Assembly: GCA_900538885.1 (NCBI GenBank)
Contig: UQAI01000008.1
Location: forward strand, 1 to 38,179
Direction: 5' to 3'
DNA: 38,179 bases
Source of the DNA: an uncultured Mollicutes bacterium
Lineage (GTDB): Bacteria > Bacillota_I > Bacilli_A > ML615J-28 > CAG-313
The position numbers were made by a program, and so were the translations under genes. Below are positions 33,689 through 38,179 of this stretch, one piece after another (the first letter of the stretch is position 1; the number at the start of each line of letters is the position of its first letter). The notes beneath the pieces are model-generated. The model saw only the letters and a program-made list of their open reading frames with translations, searched no databases and was not told where the DNA came from.

Positions 33689-35638
33689 TTATTTTTTGTC
33701 ATTTAAAACGAAATTTTCATTTTCATTTGGGTAGTAAAATTTTGATTTACCATCCATGTCCAAGTTCACTTCAACTTTGATATTCTTGTCATACATATAT
33801 TTAATTGTTGATGAACTTGTAAGACTTGAACTAGTTAGTTTTATGTCAACTGTAGTAGCCATCAAATTAGTTAGTTCTGCTCCTATATTGTTTAATACTA
33901 AATTACTATCCGTTGTTGTAACCTCAGTTATTGATGTTGAAGCTGAATCCATATTTAATTCAAAATCTTTTACTGTTGAATTATTAAATGTAAAATCAGC
34001 TCTTTTGGAAATTACTGATATTTTCGTATCTACTACTTCTATACCATTATATTCTTCCCCATAGTTAATATAATCGCCAAGTTTATCTAATTCTTCTTTC
34101 GTATAATTCTCATTTATTTTTTCACAAATGATTAGTCCACTTGTTCCATCTAATTTAATATTTGGTGACTTTATATATTCTAGTGTTTGATATGAATTAC
34201 CAATTGATGTTACTTCAAGAACACTAAAGCTGCTTCTTGTAATTTTCAAATTACCTGTATTTTGAATTTGAAGTTTAGCTTTATCATAGTTTATATCATA
34301 TAATTCATTAACTGAAGTATTTGATAAAAAGTCTAGATTTGTACCTTTTAATTTTTCAAAATAAATAGTACCAGAAGTATTTACCAATTTATAATCATTA
34401 ATTGTTGTTTTAACAATGTTAATTTTTGAAGATGAATTATTGTGTTCTAATTTGTTGATTACATCTTCAGTTGATGAATATTCACCAGTTTCATGTTTTA
34501 ATTTCATTGTATCAATGTTGTTTAAACTTGTTACTAACTTGCCTGAATAAATGTCGACATCTATTTCGTTAATGTTATTTTGAATAAGAGCCATATCTCC
34601 ACTTAAAATGTAAGCCTTTACATTTTTAATGGTAGATTTCTCGATTATTACTTTTCCATAATCAACTTTTATATTTAAGTTTTGAATATCAAAACCTGTT
34701 GGAATTTTAATTGTTACCTTTGAAGTTGGGGTTTGGATGATGTTTAATAAATCAAATAATTTTTTATTTTTATTTGTAATTTTTAATGTACCTTTAGTTA
34801 CTTCATAAATCATTTTATCAAATTCATAATCATAAGATATCATAACATTTGATATACTAGAATCTTCTGTAACCACCACGTTAACTTCATTGGCGTTTAC
34901 TTCTATTTGATTGAATGAATCATTTATTTCAACATTTTCTACTTTACTTGTTACATCATTAATTGAACGATAAAAGTAACCTTTAGTAGCGTAACTAGAT
35001 ACGCCAAATATTAAAAATACGACAGCACATCCGCCTAAAACTCTTAACAAGAATTTTGGTTTTTTAGTTATTTTATTAAAGTAATTGGTAAAAGTAAATT
35101 CCATGAATGGAAAAGTTTTACCTCGTGTTTTGTCATTCGCATTTAGTATTTTCGTTAACAATTCACTAATTAAAATCATAAATAGATCTATAATATAAAT
35201 ATAGGCTATAAGCATAACTAACATGTAACCAAGCACAGCTACACATGTTAAAATAATATCAAGAACTGACCTAAAGGTAAATGCATGAATAATCAGTGAT
35301 GCCATATTGCCGATGATTCTAAATACAAAAATACTACCAACTATAAATATCATTAGACATGCAAGAATTAAAATACTATTAAGTATACTAATACAAATGT
35401 TTTTAAATTTAACATTTTTTTTGCGTTTCTCTAAGTAGTTAACACCATGCATTTTATAAATGTTTTCAGCTATTTCCTTTGGAGTTTTCATATTTTCTAT
35501 TACTTTTTCCTCAGGTGTTCCATAGTCTATTTCAACATCTATTTTATCACGGTAATGCTTTAGGACTTCGTTTACTTGTTTAGCAGGTAAATATCTTAAT
35601 TCTTCGACAAGTGCTTCGAGAAATTCTTTTTTTGTCAT
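33689..35638 (-). CDS. HAAS/DUF1700 membrane protein with DUF4097-like extracellular domain
   Basis: 649 residues. Residues 1-66 (MTKKEFLEALVEELRYLP..., with TPEEKVIENMKTPKEIAENI) match the HAAS/DUF1700 cytoplasmic helical domain. Hydrophobic segments follow at about 79-112, 124-158 and 196-216. The remaining ~430 residues are rich in I/V/N/S/T, with short alternating strands, like the DUF4097 putative-adhesin beta-solenoid, and are probably outside the cell. In many Bacillota such genes pair with a PadR-type regulator and act in envelope-stress sensing; no such regulator is present here. There is an extended -10 promoter, and AAGGAG lies about 12 bases from the ATG, longer than usual. No terminator hairpin is seen after the stop. 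Domain identity is good; function is unknown. Confidence 0.82.
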   Translation of the reverse strand: MTKKEFLEALVEELRYLPAKQVNEVLKHYRDKIDVEIDYGTPEEKVIENMKTPKEIAENIYKMHGVNYLEKRKKNVKFKNICISILNSILILACLMIFIVGSIFVFRIIGNMASLIIHAFTFRSVLDIILTCVAVLGYMLVMLIAYIYIIDLFMILISELLTKILNANDKTRGKTFPFMEFTFTNYFNKITKKPKFLLRVLGGCAVVFLIFGVSSYATKGYFYRSINDVTSKVENVEINDSFNQIEVNANEVNVVVTEDSSISNVMISYDYEFDKMIYEVTKGTLKITNKNKKLFDLLNIIQTPTSKVTIKIPTGFDIQNLNIKVDYGKVIIEKSTIKNVKAYILSGDMALIQNNINEIDVDIYSGKLVTSLNNIDTMKLKHETGEYSSTEDVINKLEHNNSSSKINIVKTTINDYKLVNTSGTIYFEKLKGTNLDFLSNTSVNELYDINYDKAKLQIQNTGNLKITRSSFSVLEVTSIGNSYQTLEYIKSPNIKLDGTSGLIICEKINENYTKEELDKLGDYINYGEEYNGIEVVDTKISVISKRADFTFNNSTVKDFELNMDSASTSITEVTTTDSNLVLNNIGAELTNLMATTVDIKLTSSSLTSSSTIKYMYDKNIKVEVNLDMDGKSKFYYPNENENFVLNDKK

Positions 35639-35664
35639 AAACTAGCATCACTCCTTTATTGCTT

Positions 35665-35693
35665 ATTATACCACAATTATTCGTTTTAATAAA
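35665..35693 (-). promoter_or_regulatory. Promoter of the HAAS/DUF1700 gene
   Basis: Minus-strand -10 TATAAT (35665-35670) with an extended TG immediately upstream. A weak -35 TTTATT (35688-35693) lies at 17 bp. The transcript would start about 20 bp upstream of the ATG. Confidence 0.5.
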
Positions 35694-35729
35694 ACATTAT
35701 ACATTTTTTAGTTAATTGAACTAAAATAT

Positions 35730-35766
35730 AAAGAAAAGAGTAACTATATTTTTAACATAATTACTC
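35730..35766 (-). terminator. Intrinsic terminator of cysK-cysE
   Basis: Minus-strand 13-bp stem GAGTAATTATGTT / AATATAGTTACTC (two G-U pairs; arms 35754-35766 and 35738-35750), loop AAA, then TTTTCTTT. The stem begins inside the cysE stop codon. Confidence 0.8.
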
Positions 35767-36493
35767 ACTTATTTATAATATCACTGATTTTATAGTTTTT
35801 ATTATCTAACTTTACTATTTTATTTTCTTCAATGGACGTGGTTATAAAAACATTACTACCAATTATGGCATTTTTTCCAATAATCGTGCTACCTCCTAGA
35901 ATAGAAGCGCTAGCATATATCGTTACGTTATCACCTATGGTTGGGTGCCTTTTTGTTTTTTTTAGGGCTGGTACATTGTTTAATGATACCGCTCCTAGAG
36001 TTACTCCTTGATATATTTTCACAAAATTACCAATAATAGTGGTTTCACCAATTACAATTCCAGTACCATGATCTATAAAAAAGTTATTACCGATTACCGC
36101 TCCTGGATGAATATCAATGCCCGTTTTTGAATGAGCTAATTCACTCATTATTCGCGCTTGAAGCTTGTAATTCATTAAGTATAGTTCATGTGATAAACGA
36201 TAAACCATAATGGCATAGAATCCTGGATATGTAATTATAACTTCATCTTTTGAACTTACAGCTGGATCATTTTTGATAAATTCTTCTAAATCATTTTGAA
36301 GTGCTTTCTTTATTTTTTCTATTTTAACTAGGTAATTTTTAATATCTACATCTTTTATATTCAGTTTTGTTAGTAAGACTTTTAGTTTACGATTTAATTT
36401 ATTTTGTGAAATAGTATACTTAGAAAAATAACCCGGATATAAATACTGTTGTAAAAGACTTATCACTTTCTTAATATCTTTAGTTTTAATCAT
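35765..36493 (-). CDS. cysE: Serine O-acetyltransferase (EpsC type)
   Basis: Acetylates L-serine with acetyl-CoA to O-acetylserine, the first step of cysteine synthesis. 242 residues: a helical N-terminal domain with DPAV and YPGFYAIMVYRLSHELY (76-105), then a left-handed beta-helix of hexapeptide repeats (about 120-215). Asp141-His142 in IDHGTGIVIGE form the catalytic pair, and RHP (182-184) helps bind substrate. The ARIMSELAHSKTGIDIHPGA stretch is typical of the EpsC-type enzymes of Firmicutes. The C-terminus ends in IINK and not in the isoleucine that inserts into the CysK active site in the classical cysteine synthase complex. The ATG overlaps the cysK stop by 4 bp, so the two are coupled. 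A terminator follows directly. Confidence 0.95.
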   Translation of the reverse strand: MIKTKDIKKVISLLQQYLYPGYFSKYTISQNKLNRKLKVLLTKLNIKDVDIKNYLVKIEKIKKALQNDLEEFIKNDPAVSSKDEVIITYPGFYAIMVYRLSHELYLMNYKLQARIMSELAHSKTGIDIHPGAVIGNNFFIDHGTGIVIGETTIIGNFVKIYQGVTLGAVSLNNVPALKKTKRHPTIGDNVTIYASASILGGSTIIGKNAIIGSNVFITTSIEENKIVKLDNKNYKISDIINK

Positions 36494-37374
36494 ATTAATC
36501 CATCTACTGACAAATATCTTTCCCCGCCATCGGGAAATATTAAGACTATATTTTGATATTTATTTTGAACTTTTAATCCTGCCTTATAGACTGCACCTGA
36601 TGAAATTCCTACAAAAATGCCATAAGCATTTAGTAATTCTTTTACTCCTTCATAAGCTTCGCTATCACTAATATCAATTATTTCATCTATTAGTTTTTTC
36701 TCTAGAAGTGGGGATATGAAGTTAGGGCCAATACCTTGAATTTTGTGCACTCCCGCATTTCCCGAACTTAGTAGGGGAGAGTTTAATGGTTCTACACCAA
36801 TGATATGGATATTTTTATTATATTTTTTTAAGCACTTACTGATTCCCGTGATTGTACCTGCTGTGCCAATACCAGCAATAACGCAATCAACATTTTTTAA
36901 CTCTTTAATAATTTCTCTAGCCGTTGTATCATAATGAGCCAAAACCGAATTATAATTATCAAATTGTGATACAACAAAAGAATTATTAATTTCAAGTTTT
37001 AAATCTTTTGCTTTTTCTACTGCCCCATTCATTCCAAGAAAACTATCAGTTAAAATAACCTTCGCTCCATAAGCTTTTATCAATTCTATTCTTTCATTTG
37101 ACATATTATTAGGCATTACAATAATGCATTTTAGTTTTTTGATTTTACAAATACATGCAATACTAATTCCCATGTTTCCACTTGTAGCCTCTATTATTGT
37201 TGTATCGCTATTGATCTTATTTTCCTTTATGGCCGCATCGATTATTTTAAGAGCTGCCCGGTCTTTAATTGAACCAGTCAAATTATACTTTTCCATTTTC
37301 GCATACATATTAGTATCACCTAATTTTATAAGTGGAGTATTTCCAATCAATGATAGTGCATCACTACGTTTCAT
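36490..37374 (-). CDS. cysK: Cysteine synthase (O-acetylserine sulfhydrylase)
   Basis: PLP-dependent enzyme that makes cysteine from O-acetylserine and sulfide. 294 residues, slightly short. The PLP lysine is Lys37 (TGSIKDRAA). The substrate loop is TSGNMG (64-69), where the usual form is TSGNTG. The phosphate loop is GIGTAGTITG (168-177), where GTGGT is usual. The C-terminal FPDGGERYLS is characteristic of CysK/CysM. It is followed by cysE with an ATGA overlap, giving both steps from serine in one transcript. The ribosome binding site is weak (GTGGTGATG close to the ATG). The two loop changes could reflect altered substrate preference; the family assignment itself is firm. Confidence 0.93.
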   Translation of the reverse strand: MKRSDALSLIGNTPLIKLGDTNMYAKMEKYNLTGSIKDRAALKIIDAAIKENKINSDTTIIEATSGNMGISIACICKIKKLKCIIVMPNNMSNERIELIKAYGAKVILTDSFLGMNGAVEKAKDLKLEINNSFVVSQFDNYNSVLAHYDTTAREIIKELKNVDCVIAGIGTAGTITGISKCLKKYNKNIHIIGVEPLNSPLLSSGNAGVHKIQGIGPNFISPLLEKKLIDEIIDISDSEAYEGVKELLNAYGIFVGISSGAVYKAGLKVQNKYQNIVLIFPDGGERYLSVDGLI

Positions 37375-37404
37375 AACATCACCACTTTAGTATATGATTT
37401 AAAA

Positions 37405-37415
37405 AACCATTGGTT
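37405..37415. promoter_or_regulatory. Small palindrome upstream of cysK
   Basis: AACCA-T-TGGTT, a perfect 5-bp inverted repeat 31 bp upstream of the cysK ATG. It lies between a TTGTAA word and a TATACT word that could be part of a poorly spaced promoter. It is a possible operator, but a match this short can occur by chance. No T-box or S-box structure was seen here. Confidence 0.2.
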
Positions 37416-37459
37416 ACAACTCTATAATTGTTAATTAATTTTTTCCTATATATAATTTT

Positions 37460-37493
37460 AAAAGAGCATCCCTAAAATATAGAGATACCTTTT
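37460..37493 (-). terminator. Hairpin, probable terminator of the gene remnant
   Basis: Minus-strand AAAAG-GTATCTC pairs with GGGATGC-T-CTTTT (one bulged base, two G-U pairs; loop 37473-37481), 26 bases after the remnant's stop. The T-rich tail is weak (CTTTTAAAATT). It could also work on the plus strand or as an attenuator before cysK. Confidence 0.45.
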
Positions 37494-37519
37494 AATATAT
37501 TAGTGTTTTTTGCATATAA

Positions 37520-37813
37520 TCATTCTAAATACGTTAACAATACTAGCGAACTTTCATATTCTTTACTATTTAATTTTTTTCTAATAATCACATCAACTGT
37601 TGACATAATACACATTTTTTGTTCTTGAACAACTATTAAAGCTTGGGTGGTTATTTCTTGTTTTACAACATTATATGAATGCTTTTTGTACGAATTTGTT
37701 ACCTTTGTTGTGATTTGTTTTTTCAGTTCATCGTTAGAAAAGCTTATATCTTTATTATCAAATACGCCAACATTATTAACTGAAAATGAAGTTAAACCTA
37801 CAAGTGATGTGTT
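37520..37813 (-). pseudogene. 3' remnant of an unrecognised gene without a start codon
   Basis: A 97-codon open frame ends in TGA at 37520-37522, is followed by a hairpin, and opens right after an in-frame TAA at 37814-37816. It has no ATG, GTG or TTG near its beginning; the first ATG is codon 67. The translated sequence has a normal protein-like composition (for example SFSNDELKKQITTKVTNSYK and QALIVVQEQKMC), unlike random AT-rich sequence. The best reading is the 3' end of a decayed gene whose 5' part was lost, or disrupted by a frameshift, next to the tRNA unit. I recognise no family. It could still be chance. Confidence 0.4.
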
Positions 37814-37842
37814 TTATTTACATTTAGTCTTTTTTACAAAGC

Positions 37843-37870
37843 AAAAAAAAAGATAGATTTTCAATCTACC
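37843..37870 (-). terminator. Intrinsic terminator of the tRNA unit
   Basis: Minus-strand 8-bp stem GGTAGATT / AATCTATC (one G-U pair; arms 37863-37870 and 37852-37859), loop GAA, followed by nine T. It starts 16 bases after the CCA end of tRNA-Gln. Confidence 0.88.
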
Positions 37871-37886
37871 GACATTATATAAAAAA

Positions 37887-37962
37887 TGGTAGGGCTAGAT
37901 AGATTCGAACTATCGAAATGACGGAGTCAAAGTCCGTTGCCTTACCGCTTGGCTATAGCCCT
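37887..37962 (-). tRNA. tRNA-Gln (anticodon TTG)
   Basis: 76 bases including encoded CCA. The acceptor pairs AGGGCTA with TAGCCCT, with discriminator A. The D arm is GCCAAGCGGTAAGGC, the anticodon loop is CTTTGAC with TTG, and the T arm is GATAG-TTCGAAT-CTATC. It is co-transcribed with the tRNA-Tyr upstream, with an 8-bp gap. Confidence 0.97.
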
Positions 37963-37970
37963 ACAAAAAA

Positions 37971-38055
37971 TGGTGGGGAGGGACGGATTCGAACCATCGA
38001 ACTCGGAGAGAGTGGATTTACAGTCCACCGCGTTTAGCCACTTCGCTACCTCCCC
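37971..38055 (-). tRNA. tRNA-Tyr (anticodon GTA)
   Basis: 85 bases including encoded CCA. The acceptor pairs GGGGAGG with CCTCCCC, with discriminator A. The anticodon loop is CTGTAAA with GTA. The long variable arm (CTCTCTCCGAG) of a class II tRNA is present, and the T loop is TTCGAAT. It is the first gene of the two-tRNA transcript. Confidence 0.97.
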
Positions 38056-38075
38056 ATATATTGGATTGCTAAAAT

Positions 38076-38104
38076 ATTATACTATATTATATGCTTTTTG
38101 TAAA
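38076..38104 (-). promoter_or_regulatory. Promoter of the tRNA-Tyr/tRNA-Gln unit
   Basis: Minus-strand -35 TTTACA (38099-38104), 17-bp spacer and perfect -10 TATAAT (38076-38081), 20 bp upstream of the mature tRNA-Tyr 5' end. Confidence 0.7.
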
Positions 38105-38132
38105 ATGTTTTGCTTATAATAATTTACAAAAT

Positions 38133-38171
38133 AATAACTATAGCAAATAATTATTATTCACTATAGTTATT
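38133..38171. terminator. Inverted repeat at the window edge, possible terminator
   Basis: AATAACTATAG (38133-38143) is the exact reverse complement of CTATAGTTATT (38161-38171) across a 17-base loop. On the plus strand the second arm runs into TTTTTAAT. It may terminate a gene lying outside the window, but the long loop and short T-run make this uncertain. Confidence 0.4.
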
Positions 38172-38179
38172 TTTAATAT

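Noticed and set aside
35706..35726. 8-bp inverted repeat TTTTAGTT/AACTAAAA upstream of the HAAS/DUF1700 promoter
   Set aside because: All A/T except one pair, with no T-run of its own, and next to a much better terminator. It is likely to arise by chance in this composition.
37375..37520. T-box or S-box riboswitch before cysK
   Set aside because: No T-box sequence (AGGGTGG-like) or S-box core is present. Only a simple hairpin and a short palindrome are seen.
37647..37856. 69-codon plus-strand frame opposite the gene remnant
   Set aside because: Starts with no ribosome binding site, is Phe/Leu-rich by AT bias and runs into the tRNA terminator. The minus-strand frame is more protein-like.
37937..38119. 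60-codon plus-strand frame over the tRNA genes
   Set aside because: It lies on the complement of two complete tRNAs, a frequent false gene call.

Overview
The window is AT-rich and uses the standard genetic code. Its genes have strong AGGAG-type ribosome binding sites and intrinsic terminators, and its tRNAs encode their own CCA. With MurA, Zn-type bL31, an EpsC-type serine acetyltransferase, an AspA, a BspA-like surface protein and a HAAS/DUF1700 membrane protein, this points to a low-GC Bacillota, probably a host-associated Bacilli/Mollicutes-related lineage. No finer placement is possible from this sequence.

Layout from left to right. (1) 93-4688, minus strand: rpmE, then a tightly packed uup-like ABC-F gene, an M29 aminopeptidase and an M18 aminopeptidase. 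(2) 4874-22351, minus: one uninterrupted 17.5-kb gene for a 5825-residue protein. It has a CvpA-like four-helix membrane domain followed by about 5,500 residues of degenerate helical repeats of roughly 187 residues. (3) 22661-26101, minus: a 1146-residue paralogue with the same membrane domain and a short version of the repeat domain, followed by its own terminator. (4) 26162-27409, minus: murA. (5) 27542-29781, plus: aspartate ammonia-lyase and an M55 D-aminopeptidase, translationally coupled. They end in a strong terminator facing the next gene. (6) 29820-33545, minus: BspA-like leucine-rich-repeat surface protein. (7) 33689-35638, minus: HAAS/DUF1700 membrane protein with a beta-rich, DUF4097-like extracellular part. 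(8) 35765-37374, minus: cysK-cysE, the two-step cysteine pathway from serine. (9) 37520-38055, minus: a gene remnant without a start codon, then a tRNA-Tyr/tRNA-Gln unit with promoter and terminator.

The main discovery candidate is the giant protein with its adjacent paralogue. Both appear to be anchored by the same CvpA-like domain with the repeat region outside the membrane, and both lie beside a peptidoglycan gene. The giant gene shows recent internal duplication: a 157-bp perfect repeat 1,185 bp apart, and a three-unit higher-order repeat of about 1.67 kb. I could not identify a described family with this architecture, and no function can be assigned from sequence alone. Around it are cell-surface, wall-precursor and peptide/amino-acid scavenging genes. 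Several promoters share an identical TTGCAA -35 box with a 17-bp spacer.
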